DNA from: Mycetohabitans endofungorum
GTDB taxonomy: Bacteria; Pseudomonadota; Gammaproteobacteria; Burkholderiales; Burkholderiaceae
Direction: 5' to 3'
DNA length: 64,000 nt
Assembly (NCBI RefSeq): GCF_002927045.1
Contig: NZ_PRDW01000001.1
Location: 186,001 to 250,000 of the forward strand
In this document: piece after piece, positions 10,064 through 19,075 of the stretch
Layout of the letters: every line of letters starts with the position of its first letter
Position numbering within the stretch: position 1 is the stretch's first letter
Position numbers and translations under genes: made by a program
The notes under the pieces: generated by a model
Seen by the model: the letters and a program-made list of their open reading frames with translations, nothing else
Told to the model about the DNA's origin: nothing
Databases searched by the model: none

Positions 10064-11087
10064 CAAGCCGATTTCGCGCTTGGCGCTGCATGCCGCGGAA
10101 GCGGCCATCGCCGGCGCGGCGAGCGCGTCGCAACAGGTGCCGACTGTGCGGCGGCCACAGCTTGCCGCTTCGCGCGTGCTGGTCGTCGGCGACGTGATGC
10201 TGGATCGCTATTGGTTCGGCGATGTCACGCGGATTTCGCCGGAAGCGCCGGTGCCTGTTGTCCATGTGCAGCGCACCGAGGATCGTCTGGGCGGTGCTGC
10301 CAACGTCGCGCGCAACGTATCGGCGCTTGGTGCTCAGGCGGGACTGCTGTGCGTGGTGGGACATGATGAGCCGGGCGAGCGTATCGTCGAGCTGCTCAGC
10401 GAGAGCAGCGTGAACGCGCACCTGGAGCGCGATCCTGCATTGCCGACGACGATCAAGCTGCGCATCTTGTCGCGCCAGCAACAATTGCTGCGGATCGATT
10501 TCGAAAAGACGCCGGCGCACGAGGTATTGCTGGCCGGGCTGGCGAAGTTCGAGACGCTGCTGCCCGGCCATGATGTTGTGTTGTTGTCCGACTACGCGAA
10601 AGGTGGCCTGACGCACGTGAGGCGGATGATCGAGGCCGCGCAGGCGGCCGGCAAGCCCGTGCTGGTCGACCCGAAGGGGGATGACTGGGAGCGCTACCGC
10701 GGTGCGACGCTGATTACGCCGAACCGGGCGGAGTTGATTGAGGTCGTCGGCCGCTGGAAGTCCGAGGCGGAACTGCATGCGCGCGTGGACGCATTGCGCG
10801 CCTCGCTGCAGTTCTGCGCATTGCTGCTGACCCGTTCGGAGGAAGGCATGACGCTGTTCACCGATGCCGGCGTGTTGCACGAGTCGGCGCTTGCACGCGA
10901 AGTGTATGATGTGTCGGGCGCGGGCGATACGGTCATCGCGACGCTGGCGACCATGCTCGGCGCCGGCGTGCCGCTTGCCGAGGCGGTTCGTCATGCGAAT
11001 CGCGCCGCCGGCGTCGTGGTCGGCAAGCTTGGTACCGCGACCGTGAGCTACGACGAACTATTCCCTGACCCGCCGGCATCGGCCTGA
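10056..11087 (+). CDS. rfaE1: D-glycero-beta-D-manno-heptose-7-phosphate kinase (single-domain RfaE/HldA)
   Basis: A PfkB-family sugar kinase of 343 residues that phosphorylates heptose 7-phosphate at C1 for LPS inner-core synthesis. It has [15 protein letters not shown] near residue 48, the substrate loop [17 protein letters not shown], and the PfkB signature [14 protein letters not shown] with catalytic Asp near residue 290. It lacks the cytidylyltransferase half of E. coli HldE, so a separate heptose adenylyltransferase gene must exist elsewhere. I chose GTG at 10056 (VSDKPISRL) because it overlaps the ugd stop; an N-terminal extension of about 40 residues precedes the kinase fold, as in other Burkholderia. 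Confidence 0.9.
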   Translation: MSDKPISRLALHAAEAAIAGAASASQQVPTVRRPQLAASRVLVVGDVMLDRYWFGDVTRISPEAPVPVVHVQRTEDRLGGAANVARNVSALGAQAGLLCVVGHDEPGERIVELLSESSVNAHLERDPALPTTIKLRILSRQQQLLRIDFEKTPAHEVLLAGLAKFETLLPGHDVVLLSDYAKGGLTHVRRMIEAAQAAGKPVLVDPKGDDWERYRGATLITPNRAELIEVVGRWKSEAELHARVDALRASLQFCALLLTRSEEGMTLFTDAGVLHESALAREVYDVSGAGDTVIATLATMLGAGVPLAEAVRHANRAAGVVVGKLGTATVSYDELFPDPPASA

Positions 11088-11129
11088 CGTGCGGCACGTG
11101 CCTGAACTCATTCCACGGATGCGCAATTC

Positions 11130-12116
11130 ATGACCATCATCGTTACCGGCGCGGCCGGCTTCATTGGCAGTAACATCGTCAAGGGATTGAACGAGCGCGG
11201 CGAACGCCGGATCATCGCCGTCGACAACCTGACACGCGCGGACAAGTTCCGCAACCTCGTCGATTGTGAGATCGACGACTACATCGACAAGCGCGAGTTT
11301 GTCGAGCGCTTGCGCCGTCATGACTTCGGCAAGGTGCGTGCAGTATTCCACGAAGGTGCCTGCTCCGACACGATGGAAACGGACGGGCGCTACATGATGG
11401 ACAACAATTTCACGTACAGCCGCGCGGTGCTGGAAGCCTGCGTCGCGCAGCGTGCACAGTTCCTGTACGCGTCGTCCGCGGCGATCTACGGCGGCTCGAC
11501 GACGTTTGTCGAGGAGCGGAGTTCGGAAAGTCCGTTGAACGTCTACGGCTACTCGAAGTTTCTGTTCGACCAGGTTGTGCGGCGCATGCTGCCCGACGCA
11601 GCAAGCCAGATCGTGGGCTTCCGCTATTTCAACGTCTATGGTCCTCGCGAGACGCACAAGGGGCGTATGGCGTCGGTGGCATTCCACAACTTCAACGAGT
11701 TTCGTGTGCAACGCCACGTCAAGCTATTCGGCGAATACAACGGCTATGCGGCCGGCGAGCAGACGCGGGATTTCGTGTCCGTCGAAGATGTGGTCAAGGT
11801 GAACCTTTTTTTCTTCGATCATCCGGACAAGTCGGGCATTTTCAATCTTGGTACGGGCCGTGCGCAACCGTTCAACGATATCGCGATGACTGTCGTGAAC
11901 ACGTTGCGCGAACTTGATGGCAAGCCGGCGTTGCTGCTTCCCGAACTGGTCCAGGACGGCACGATCGAGTACATCGCATTTCCGGACGCGCTGCGCGGCA
12001 AGTACCAGTGCTTCACACAGGCCGATCTCACCAAGCTGCGCGCCGCCGGCTATGAGGCTCCGTTCCTGACCGTGCAGGAAGGCGTGGCGCGCTACGTGCG
12101 TTGGCTGAACGGCTGA
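11130..12116 (+). CDS. hldD: ADP-L-glycero-D-manno-heptose 6-epimerase
   Basis: The 328-residue short-chain dehydrogenase family enzyme converts ADP-D-glycero-heptose to the L-glycero form used in the LPS core. It starts with the NADP-binding [20 protein letters not shown]. The catalytic YGYSK (Tyr and Lys) is near residue 139 in [12 protein letters not shown], and [11 protein letters not shown] follows. [13 protein letters not shown] is typical of HldD. It sits 42 bp after rfaE1, completing the heptose branch together with that kinase. Confidence 0.95.
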   Translation: MTIIVTGAAGFIGSNIVKGLNERGERRIIAVDNLTRADKFRNLVDCEIDDYIDKREFVERLRRHDFGKVRAVFHEGACSDTMETDGRYMMDNNFTYSRAVLEACVAQRAQFLYASSAAIYGGSTTFVEERSSESPLNVYGYSKFLFDQVVRRMLPDAASQIVGFRYFNVYGPRETHKGRMASVAFHNFNEFRVQRHVKLFGEYNGYAAGEQTRDFVSVEDVVKVNLFFFDHPDKSGIFNLGTGRAQPFNDIAMTVVNTLRELDGKPALLLPELVQDGTIEYIAFPDALRGKYQCFTQADLTKLRAAGYEAPFLTVQEGVARYVRWLNG

Positions 12117-12196
12117 CTGCGGCGGCACCCTCGTCCTTCGTAGACTGGCATCCTGTGCCGGCGATGGCCGCCGGTGCGAGTTCGTTGGGGGATTCG

Positions 12197-12526
12197 ATGG
12201 GTACGCTTCTCAATACGCTGAACGCGCCGCGCATGGCGGTGGTGCTGTGGCTGACCGCGGGCCTGGCCGCGGCGGCGCCACGCGTGCAGATCAACGCTGC
12301 GGATGACGCGATGCTGCAGACGATCCGCGGGATCGGTCCGTCCACTGCGCAGGCAATCATCGAAGCTCGGGACGCGCAGGGCCCGTTCAGTAGTGCGCAC
12401 GACCTCGTGCGGCGCGTCAAGCGCGTGGGTGCGAAGTCGGTGGCGAAGTGGCAGGCACAGGGCCTGGTTTTCGATGCCGCGTCGCCGGAACAGTACTGCG
12501 CGCCCGCAGCCGCGAGCGTGCGGTAA
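12197..12526 (+). CDS. ComEA-like helix-hairpin-helix DNA-binding protein
   Basis: The predicted 109-residue product has a signal-peptide-like start (PRMAVVLWLTAGLAAAAPR), then tandem helix-hairpin-helix motifs: VQINAADDAMLQTIRGIGPSTAQAIIEARDAQGPF and LVRRVKRVGAKSVAKWQ. This is the ComEA domain, which in competent bacteria binds incoming DNA in the periplasm. I chose ATG 12197 because GGGGGA lies five bases upstream and the protein then starts at the signal peptide; the frame is open further upstream to 12101. The short length is typical of Proteobacterial ComEA proteins. A role in DNA uptake is inferred from the domain only. Confidence 0.8.
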   Translation: MGTLLNTLNAPRMAVVLWLTAGLAAAAPRVQINAADDAMLQTIRGIGPSTAQAIIEARDAQGPFSSAHDLVRRVKRVGAKSVAKWQAQGLVFDAASPEQYCAPAAASVR

Positions 12527-12573
12527 CCCGCATTGCGGCAACGGTGCGCGAGCGCGCGTGCGCGGTTCCGCTT

Positions 12574-12579
12574 TACAAT
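12574..12579 (+). promoter_or_regulatory. Likely -10 element for cysM
   Basis: TACAAT followed by an A-rich stretch (AAAAAATTG) lies 35 bp before the cysM ATG in an otherwise GC-rich gap. The -35 region is not clear. Proposed from composition and spacing only. Confidence 0.4.
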
Positions 12580-12613
12580 AAAAAATTGCGACCTTTCCCG
12601 GGCAAGTGCAGCC

Positions 12614-13516
12614 ATGGCTTATAAAACAATTCAAGACACAATCGGCAACACGCCGCTAGTTCAACTGGTCAGGCTGCCTGAAGATGACATCCGCAGCCGG
12701 GGCAATGTGATTCTGGCTAAGCTCGAGGGAAACAATCCGGCCGGATCAGTGAAGGACCGCCCCGCGCTGTCAATGATCAGCAAGGCTGAACAACGCGGTC
12801 GCATCAAACCCGGGGATACGCTGATCGAGGCGACCAGCGGTAATACGGGCATCGCGCTGGCGATGGCGGCAGCGATCCGGGGCTACAAGATGGTGCTGTT
12901 GATGCCGGAGGATCTGTCGGTCGAGCGACAGCGGAGCATGGCCGCGTATGGCGCGCAGATCGTGCTGACGCCGGTCAAAGGCGGCATGGAGTATGCGCGC
13001 GACCTGGCCGAGCAAATGCAGCGCGACGGCAAGGGCGTGATACTCGACCAATTTGCCAACCCAGATAACCCGGTTGCACACTACGAGGGCACTGGGTCGG
13101 AGATCTGGCGTGATACCGAGGGGCGCGTCACACATTTCGTCTCGGCCATGGGCACCACCGGCACGATCATGGGTGTGTCGCAATATCTGAAGGAGCAGAA
13201 CGCGCGCATCGAAATCGTCGGCGTGCAACCGGACGAGGATTCCCGTATTCCGGGCATTCGCAAGTGGCCGCACGCCTATCTACCGAAGATCTTCGACCGC
13301 GCGCGCGTGGACCGCATCGAGAATGTGAGCCAGTCGGCATCGGAGGCGATGGCGCGCCGGATGGCCGCCGTCGAAGGCATTTTCTGCGGCATTTCGTCTG
13401 GTGGGGCCTGCGAGGTTGCGCTGCGCATCGCGCGGCAAACGCAGAACGCGACTATCGTGTTCATCGTTTGCGACCGTGGCGACCGGTACCTGTCGACAGG
13501 CGTGTTCTGCGCGTAA
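12614..13516 (+). CDS. cysM: Cysteine synthase B (O-acetylserine sulfhydrylase)
   Basis: This 300-residue pyridoxal-phosphate enzyme makes cysteine from O-acetylserine and sulfide or thiosulfate. The lysine that binds the cofactor lies in NPAGSVKDRPALSMI, near residue 42; TSGNTGIALA binds the substrate carboxylate, and GTTGTIMGVSQYL binds phosphate. The sequence is closer to CysM than CysK: it has the short C-terminus ending GDRYLSTGVF. ATG 12614 opens on the family start MAYKTIQDTIGNTPLVQL. It stands alone with its own likely promoter; mltB on the other strand converges and ends four bases away. Confidence 0.93.
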   Translation: MAYKTIQDTIGNTPLVQLVRLPEDDIRSRGNVILAKLEGNNPAGSVKDRPALSMISKAEQRGRIKPGDTLIEATSGNTGIALAMAAAIRGYKMVLLMPEDLSVERQRSMAAYGAQIVLTPVKGGMEYARDLAEQMQRDGKGVILDQFANPDNPVAHYEGTGSEIWRDTEGRVTHFVSAMGTTGTIMGVSQYLKEQNARIEIVGVQPDEDSRIPGIRKWPHAYLPKIFDRARVDRIENVSQSASEAMARRMAAVEGIFCGISSGGACEVALRIARQTQNATIVFIVCDRGDRYLSTGVFCA

Positions 13517-13519
13517 CTG

Positions 13520-14713
13520 CTACTGCAGCGCGGACGGCGCGGCGGATATTGCCGGCCGAGGCGGTGTCGCGGAAAGGGCTTGCATCTGCGCCTTGACCCG
13601 TTCGCCCAGTTGATACACCGCCAGTGCATAAAAGAAGCTGCGGTTGTAGCGGGTCAACACGTAGAAATTTCTTAACCCGAGCATGTACTGCGTGGGTTGT
13701 CCGGGGGTGGGCAGTTCCACCACGGTCACGGGTGTTCCGGCTTCGCTTGCCGTATCGACGCCGCGTTCATCGAGCAGCATGCCGGCGCGCAACAGTTGTT
13801 GCAGCGCCCAGCGAGGTTCGGCCTGCCCGTGCGCGGCGGCCTGCGCAATGCCAATGCTGCCGGCATCCGTGCGAATGTGCCATACGACCGGCCGGCCGCT
13901 TTCCCAGCCGTGCTGCTTCAGATAGTTGGCGACGCTGCCGATTGCATCGGCCGGGCTGTTGCGTAAGTCGATACGGTGATTGCCCTCGTAATCGAGCGCG
14001 TATTCGATGATGCTGCTCGGCAGGAACTGCGGGATGCCGATTGCGCCCGTGTAGGAGCCCAGCACCGTGGTCGGCTCGATGCCGGCGCTGCGGGTCCAGA
14101 CCAGGAAGTCCTCTAGGTTCTTGCGGAACAGCGCCATGCGTTGCGTGCGATTGGACGTGTCCGGATAATCGAACGCGAGGGTGGTCAGCGCGTCGAGCAC
14201 GCGGAAGTTGCCCATGTACCGGCCATACAATGTTTCGACGCCGATGATGCCGACGATCACTTCCGGCGGCACGCCGAATTGTTCGCTAGCCTGTTGCAGC
14301 ACCGCCTCATTCTGTTGCCAGAACTTCACCCCCGCGTCGATGCGCACCGGTTCAATGAAGCGTGCCTGGTATGCCTGCCAATCCTTGAGTGCTGGCGTTG
14401 GAGCGGGAAGTACCAGCTTGACCGCGGTTTTCGAATACACGGCTTGGTTGAACAGCGCGTGCAGCGCCTTCGAATCGAAATCGTACCGGGCGACCATGTC
14501 GTTGATGAACGCATCGACATTCGGATTGGCCGCATAGCGCTGTGGCACGATTTCCTCCTCGAACGTCTGGCCTGGCGAAACCGGCGTCTCCGGTTGCGCC
14601 TGGGCGACGATCATCGGGTGGGAGCCGCTCGGCGCCGTGCTGCTCGGCGCGGCGAGCGCCGCGCCATGCGCGGTGGCGAGCATGAACAGCAACGCCTGCG
14701 TCCCGCGGGTCAT
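13520..14713 (-). CDS. mltB: Membrane-bound lytic murein transglycosylase B
   Basis: The enzyme cleaves peptidoglycan glycan strands with formation of 1,6-anhydromuramic ends. The catalytic glutamate is in GIIGVETLYGRYMGNFRVLDAL, and SYTGAIGIPQFLPSS is the substrate-binding signature of family GH103. The start at 14713 gives a signal peptide (MTRGTQALLFMLATAHGAALA) and 397 residues. No lipobox cysteine is seen, so it may be periplasmic and soluble. In-frame ATGs at 14782 and 14869 would add a basic leader with no clear ribosome binding site. It converges on cysM. Confidence 0.87.
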   Translation of the reverse strand: MTRGTQALLFMLATAHGAALAAPSSTAPSGSHPMIVAQAQPETPVSPGQTFEEEIVPQRYAANPNVDAFINDMVARYDFDSKALHALFNQAVYSKTAVKLVLPAPTPALKDWQAYQARFIEPVRIDAGVKFWQQNEAVLQQASEQFGVPPEVIVGIIGVETLYGRYMGNFRVLDALTTLAFDYPDTSNRTQRMALFRKNLEDFLVWTRSAGIEPTTVLGSYTGAIGIPQFLPSSIIEYALDYEGNHRIDLRNSPADAIGSVANYLKQHGWESGRPVVWHIRTDAGSIGIAQAAAHGQAEPRWALQQLLRAGMLLDERGVDTASEAGTPVTVVELPTPGQPTQYMLGLRNFYVLTRYNRSFFYALAVYQLGERVKAQMQALSATPPRPAISAAPSALQ

Positions 14714-15007
14714 CACGCGGTTAGGTCTCGATTGAGAACGGGGACAACGGTGGCGCGACAGTAGGTCGAACAAGAAGGTCATGGCAAGGCGTGACAAGTA
14801 AAGCGGCGAACGAATACGGCAGTGCGTTGGTGTTGCCCAGACAATGCGCCGATGCGCAAAGGGCGGCACGCCGGGTGGGCAGGGTCAACGCAGTATAACC
14901 GAGGGTGGTGTGGTAATTTAATCGAAGGGTCGCCGCATGCGGTGGCCGGGACCAATAAAGAGGCGGCGCGTCACGGGCGCGTTCGTTACCCAACCGACCG
15001 TATTGCG

Positions 15008-15931
15008 ATGGCAACAGGTTTCTTCACCCACCCGGAGTGTCGGCTGCACGAAATGGGGCAGTGGCATCCGGAATGCTCGGCGCGCTTGTCCGCGATCGAG
15101 GATCAGCTGATCGCCAACGGCATCGATCCGCTGATCCATCACGAGTGGGCCCCTTTGGCGGAAGAAGCGTCGCTTGCGCGGGTCCATACGCGCGCGTACA
15201 TCGATTTCGTGCGCGACACCGCACCTGAGCAGGGCTACGCGGAAATCGATGCCGATACGCAGATGAATCCTCATAGCTGGCGGGCGGCGCTGCGCGCCGC
15301 CGGCGCGTCAGTGGCGGCCACAGACGCGGTCATTGCGGGCCGCTACGACAATGCTTTTTGCAGCGTGCGCCCGCCCGGCCATCATGCCGAACCGGCGCGG
15401 GCAATGGGTTTTTGCTTCTTCAACAATGTCGCGATCGCGGCGCGTCATGCGTTGGACGTGCACGGGCTGGCGCGCGTGGCGATCATCGACTTTGACGTCC
15501 ATCACGGCAACGGAACCGAAGCCGCATTCGCTGGCGACGAGCGGGTGTTGATGTGCAGCTTCTTCCAACATCCTTTCTACCCGTTCAGTGGCTTTGACAA
15601 TCAGGCACCGAACATGGTGAACCTGCCCATGCCGGCCCGCACCCGGGGCATGGAGGTACGCGAGGCAATCGACTTGATCTGGCTGCCACGACTTGGTGCG
15701 TTCCGACCGCAGATGATATTCGTATCGGCCGGCTTCGACGCGCACCGCGAGGACGAACTCGGCAACATGGGGTTGGTCGAGGATGACTACGCATGGATCA
15801 CGCGGCAAGTGCGTGATGTCGCCGTGCGTTACGCGAACGGGCGCATCGTCAGTTGCCTGGAGGGCGGCTACAGCCTATCGGCGCTCGGTCGCAGTGTCGT
15901 CGCGCACCTGAAAGCGCTGGCCAATTTGTAG
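15008..15931 (+). CDS. Histone-deacetylase-family amidohydrolase
   Basis: The 307-residue protein carries the zinc-amidohydrolase signatures of the acetylpolyamine / histone deacetylase superfamily: RPPGHHAEP (tandem catalytic histidines, near residue 128), IIDFDVHHGNGTEAAF (zinc-binding Asp and His) and FVSAGFDAHREDELG. Bacterial members deacetylate small amines or acetylated lysine; the natural substrate here is unknown. ATG 15008 gives the family start MATGFFTHPECRLHEMGQWHPE. It is divergent from mltB, and the 294-bp gap between holds both promoters. Intact by length. Confidence 0.88.
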   Translation: MATGFFTHPECRLHEMGQWHPECSARLSAIEDQLIANGIDPLIHHEWAPLAEEASLARVHTRAYIDFVRDTAPEQGYAEIDADTQMNPHSWRAALRAAGASVAATDAVIAGRYDNAFCSVRPPGHHAEPARAMGFCFFNNVAIAARHALDVHGLARVAIIDFDVHHGNGTEAAFAGDERVLMCSFFQHPFYPFSGFDNQAPNMVNLPMPARTRGMEVREAIDLIWLPRLGAFRPQMIFVSAGFDAHREDELGNMGLVEDDYAWITRQVRDVAVRYANGRIVSCLEGGYSLSALGRSVVAHLKALANL

Positions 15932-16146
15932 CGCCTGTCATTTGTGGGTCGGCGGCATGCAGGGCCATGGATCGCCAATGTCGCGCGCTTGGCCGCGATG
16001 CAATCCATCGCGGCAAAGAATTTGCGCACTCGCACTCCCGGTCGTAGCGGGACGGTTATCGGTACGCGCGTCTAATTTCTGTAAGTTATAAATTGGCTAG
16101 AAACAATTATTTCCAGCTATGTGGCAGTTTGATAAAATGGCCGGTC

Positions 16147-16207
16147 GAAAAAACGGATCACTGCGGCGGCGGACTGTGGCAACGAGACGGTCGTCCGCCG
16201 TTTTTTC
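16147..16207 (+). promoter_or_regulatory. Leader hairpin with T-run just before metN
   Basis: GAAAAAACGG (16147-16156) is the exact reverse complement of CCGTTTTTTC (16198-16207). A second stem, CGGCGGAC (16167-16174) with GTCCGCCG (16193-16200), competes for part of the same right arm and is followed by six T. The metN ATG is at 16215, and no Shine-Dalgarno sequence is left between hairpin and start. This looks like a terminator-type attenuator in the metNIQ leader. A -10-like TAAAAT sits near 16131-16136. The signal it would sense is not visible. Confidence 0.6.
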
Positions 16208-16214
16208 ATCTTCC

Positions 16215-17249
16215 ATGATCGAACTGCACAACATCTCGCAGCGTTTCCCCGGACCCCGCGGGTGGGTGGAAGCGCTGCACAACGTTACGCTCACGGTGCC
16301 GCCGCGCCAAGTGTTCGGCATCATCGGACGCAGCGGCGCGGGCAAGAGTACGCTGGTGCGCACCATCAATCTGCTGACGCGACCCAGCGAGGGCCGCGTG
16401 ATTGTCGACGGTCGCGACTTGACCGCGTTGTCTGCCGATGGACTGCGCGCGGCGCGGCGCGAAATCGGCATGATCTTCCAGCATTTCAACCTGCTGTCTT
16501 CGCGTACGGTCTACGACAACGTCGCGTTGCCGCTGGAGTTGGCGGGGAAGCGGCGCATGGAGATCGACAAGGTCGTGTTGCCGTTGCTAGAGCTGGTCGG
16601 ATTGTCCGCGCAGCGGGACCGGTATCCAGCGCAGATCAGCGGTGGGCAGAAGCAACGTGTCGGTATTGCGCGGGCGTTGGCGAGCCGGCCAAAGGTATTG
16701 CTGTCGGACGAGGCGACGTCGGCGCTGGACCCGGAAACCACGCGCTCGATACTGGAACTGCTGCGCCAGATCAATCGGGAATTGGGGTTAACGGTCGTGT
16801 TGATCACTCACCAGATGGATGTGGTCAAGCAAGTGGCCGATCGCGTCGCGGTACTCGACGCGGGGCGCTTGGTCGAGCAGGGCAACGTGATCGACGTCTT
16901 TCTGAAACCGCACCACGAGGTCACGCGCGCGCTGATCGGCGACGTGATCGCGCAGGAATTGCCGCCTGCGCTCAAGGACAGGGTCCAGCAGCGGCTAGAG
17001 GCGGGGCGCGACCATTTGTTCCGACTCGCGTTCTCAGGTCGCGGCGTTGAGCAGCCGGTGCTGTCTGAGACGATCCGGCGATATGCGCTCGACTTCAGCA
17101 TTCTGCATGGCCAGATCGATGAGATCCAAGGTCAGGCGTTCGGCTCGCTTGCCGTGCTTGCCAGCGGTGAGCCCGGCAATGTCGGAAAGGCGATGGCTTT
17201 TCTGCGCGAGCAAGGTGTCATTGTGGAGGAGTTGAACTATGTGGAGTGA
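16215..17249 (+). CDS. metN: Methionine ABC transporter, ATP-binding protein
   Basis: A 344-residue ATPase that powers D- and L-methionine import. It shows Walker [10 protein letters not shown] (near residue 38), Q-loop [19 protein letters not shown] signature ISGGQKQR, Walker [13 protein letters not shown] and switch LITHQMDVV. The C-terminal 80 residues form the NIL (C2) domain that binds methionine and causes transinhibition in E. coli MetN. The start [11 protein letters not shown] matches the family. It overlaps metI by 11 bases, and metQ follows, giving the complete importer. The leader hairpin just upstream may control the operon. Confidence 0.95.
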   Translation: MIELHNISQRFPGPRGWVEALHNVTLTVPPRQVFGIIGRSGAGKSTLVRTINLLTRPSEGRVIVDGRDLTALSADGLRAARREIGMIFQHFNLLSSRTVYDNVALPLELAGKRRMEIDKVVLPLLELVGLSAQRDRYPAQISGGQKQRVGIARALASRPKVLLSDEATSALDPETTRSILELLRQINRELGLTVVLITHQMDVVKQVADRVAVLDAGRLVEQGNVIDVFLKPHHEVTRALIGDVIAQELPPALKDRVQQRLEAGRDHLFRLAFSGRGVEQPVLSETIRRYALDFSILHGQIDEIQGQAFGSLAVLASGEPGNVGKAMAFLREQGVIVEELNYVE

Positions 17250-17892
17250 AATGTTCGACATGTTCGTGCAGTCGTTCTGGGAGACGCTGATCATGGTCGG
17301 CATTTCCGGGGCGATCGGCGGCGCGATCGGCCTGCCGCTCGGCGTGCTGCTGCACTTGAGCGAGCGTGGCGGCGTGCTGCAGAACGTGATCCTTAATCGT
17401 GTGCTCGGCATGGTGATCAACGCGGTGCGCTCCACGCCCTTCATTATCCTGCTGGTGGCGGTTATTCCGTTCACCCGCTTGGTGGTTGGCTCGTCGATCG
17501 GCACCGCCGCCGCCGTTGTGCCGCTGACGATCGCCGCCGCGCCGTTTGTTGCGCGTCTGGTCGAGACCGCGCTGCGCGAGGTAGATCGTGGCCTGATAGA
17601 AGCCGCGCAGGCGATGGGGGCGACTACGTCGCAGGTCGTGTTCAAGGTCTTGTTGCCTGAGGCCTGGCCCGGTATCGTTGCGGGCTTGACGTTGACGTTC
17701 GTATCGCTGGTTGGCTACTCGGCGATGGCGGGGGCAATCGGCGGCGGAGGCTTGGGTGACCTGGGCATTCGCTATGGCTATCAGCGCTTCCTGCCCGAAG
17801 TCATGCTCGCCGTGGTGTTCGTGCTGATCGTCTTCGTGCAGTTGGTGCAGTCCTTCGGCGATTACCTGGTGCGCCGGCTCAGCCACAAATAG
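17239..17892 (+). CDS. metI: Methionine ABC transporter, permease
   Basis: The 217-residue inner-membrane protein has about five hydrophobic segments and the permease EAA loop [34 protein letters not shown], which docks on MetN. The start codon lies inside the metN end, with GAGGAG about 12 bases upstream, so translation is coupled. Length equals that of E. coli MetI (217). The pore dimer works with the MetN dimer and the periplasmic MetQ. Confidence 0.95.
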   Translation: MWSEMFDMFVQSFWETLIMVGISGAIGGAIGLPLGVLLHLSERGGVLQNVILNRVLGMVINAVRSTPFIILLVAVIPFTRLVVGSSIGTAAAVVPLTIAAAPFVARLVETALREVDRGLIEAAQAMGATTSQVVFKVLLPEAWPGIVAGLTLTFVSLVGYSAMAGAIGGGGLGDLGIRYGYQRFLPEVMLAVVFVLIVFVQLVQSFGDYLVRRLSHK

Positions 17893-17981
17893 CGGCACGG
17901 CGCAGATGCGCCGCGGCTTGGCCGGCACGCGCTGCCGCCGGGTGAGAAGTCCCATACTGACTCAGAGAAAAGGGAAAATCG

Positions 17982-18776
17982 ATGCAACGCCGTTTCATGA
18001 TCAAGCTGGTTGCGGCACTGGGGACCGCAGCGTTCTTCATGGGCGCCGCGCGTGCGCAAGACCGGATCAAGGTGGGCGTGACCGGCGGCCCGCACGCGCA
18101 GATCCTCGAGGTTGTGAAGAAGGTCGCAGCCAGGAACGGGCTGAACCTTCAGATCGTTGAATTTTCCGACTACGTGCAGCCGAATGCCGCACTCGCTGCC
18201 GGTGACCTCGACGCGAACAGCTACCAGCATCAGCCCTATCTCGACGCGCAGGTCAAGGATCGCCGCTACAAGATCGTCAAGGTCGCCGATACCGTGATGT
18301 TCCCGATGGGCATCTACTCGAAAAAGGTCAAGTCGCTAAAGGACCTGCCCAGTGGCGCGAGGATCACGGTGCCGAATGACCCGACCAATGGCGGGCGCGC
18401 GCTGCTATTGTTGCAAAAGCTCGGCATGTTGAAGCTGCGCGCGGACGCGGGGCTGAAAGCCACGCCGCTGGACATCGTCGAGAACCCGAAAAAGATCAAG
18501 CTCGTCGAATTGGACGCGGCGCAAATCCCGCGTTCGCTGGCTGATGTCGATGCAGGCGCGGTCAATATGAATTTCGCGATGGAGGCAGGCCTGCAGCCCA
18601 GGCGGGATGCGATCGCGATCGAAGACGCGAATGGTCCGTACGTAAATATCCTTGCGGTGCGCCAGGCTGATCGCGACAAGCCCTGGGTCGCGAAGCTGGT
18701 CGCTGCGTACCATTCGCCGGAAGTCAAGCAGTACATTGATAGCCGATACGGCGGTGCCGTAGCGGCCGGGTGGTGA
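17982..18776 (+). CDS. metQ: Methionine-binding periplasmic protein
   Basis: This NlpA-family solute-binding protein (264 residues) captures methionine for MetNI. It has an N-terminal signal peptide ending about AARAQD and then IKVGVTGGPHAQILEVVKK, with the family core VEFSDYVQPNAALAAGDLDANSYQHQPYLD. Unlike E. coli MetQ there is no lipobox cysteine near the cleavage site, so it is probably a free periplasmic protein. An 89-bp gap separates it from metI with no terminator, consistent with one operon. Confidence 0.93.
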   Translation: MQRRFMIKLVAALGTAAFFMGAARAQDRIKVGVTGGPHAQILEVVKKVAARNGLNLQIVEFSDYVQPNAALAAGDLDANSYQHQPYLDAQVKDRRYKIVKVADTVMFPMGIYSKKVKSLKDLPSGARITVPNDPTNGGRALLLLQKLGMLKLRADAGLKATPLDIVENPKKIKLVELDAAQIPRSLADVDAGAVNMNFAMEAGLQPRRDAIAIEDANGPYVNILAVRQADRDKPWVAKLVAAYHSPEVKQYIDSRYGGAVAAGW

Positions 18777-18826
18777 CCATGGGGGAACGCCCGTCGTCGG
18801 CCCACGCATATGGCAACGGCGACTAC

Positions 18827-18886
18827 GGCTGTGGCTGGGTCGGGGCTGTCGCTGTGGCTGCCGGGGCTATGGTTGGGTCGGGGCTG
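18827..18886. repeat. Imperfect 22-bp direct repeat in a G-rich intergenic stretch
   Basis: GGCTGTGGCTGGGTCGGGGC (start of copy 1, 18827-18848) recurs as copy 2 at 18865-18886 with two mismatches over 22 bases. Between them lie further GGCTGTGGCTG-like pieces, and the strand is unusually rich in G and T. No gene covers it. It sits in the 299-bp gap between metQ and etfB; the remainder of the gap holds the etfB promoter. Confidence 0.6.
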
Positions 18887-19011
18887 CGGTTGCCGCCGGT
18901 GCTACGATGAATCCGCATTAGGCCTGTCGTAGCTTACATGATCGGGCGTCTGGACTAGAGGTTTGAGTCAGGTTGACGGCTTCTCGCCGGTCTTTTTTGT
19001 CATTAAAATAG

Positions 19012-19033
19012 AACGACCGTTCGTCGTTATAAT
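19012..19033 (+). promoter_or_regulatory. etfBA promoter -10 with overlapping palindromic operator
   Basis: AACGAC (19012-19017) and GTCGTT (19023-19028) form a perfect inverted repeat around CGTTC. TATAAT at 19028-19033 is a consensus -10 and shares a base with the right arm, so a bound repressor would block RNA polymerase. The -35 is weak (AT-rich around 19003-19008). The shape fits TetR-family operators; fatty-acid or branched-chain amino-acid repressors of that family control etfBA in other beta-proteobacteria. The protein that binds here is unknown. Confidence 0.65.
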
Positions 19034-19075
19034 GGCCGTTGATGAGTTGCCGTATTCGTAACTTTGGAGCGTGGA

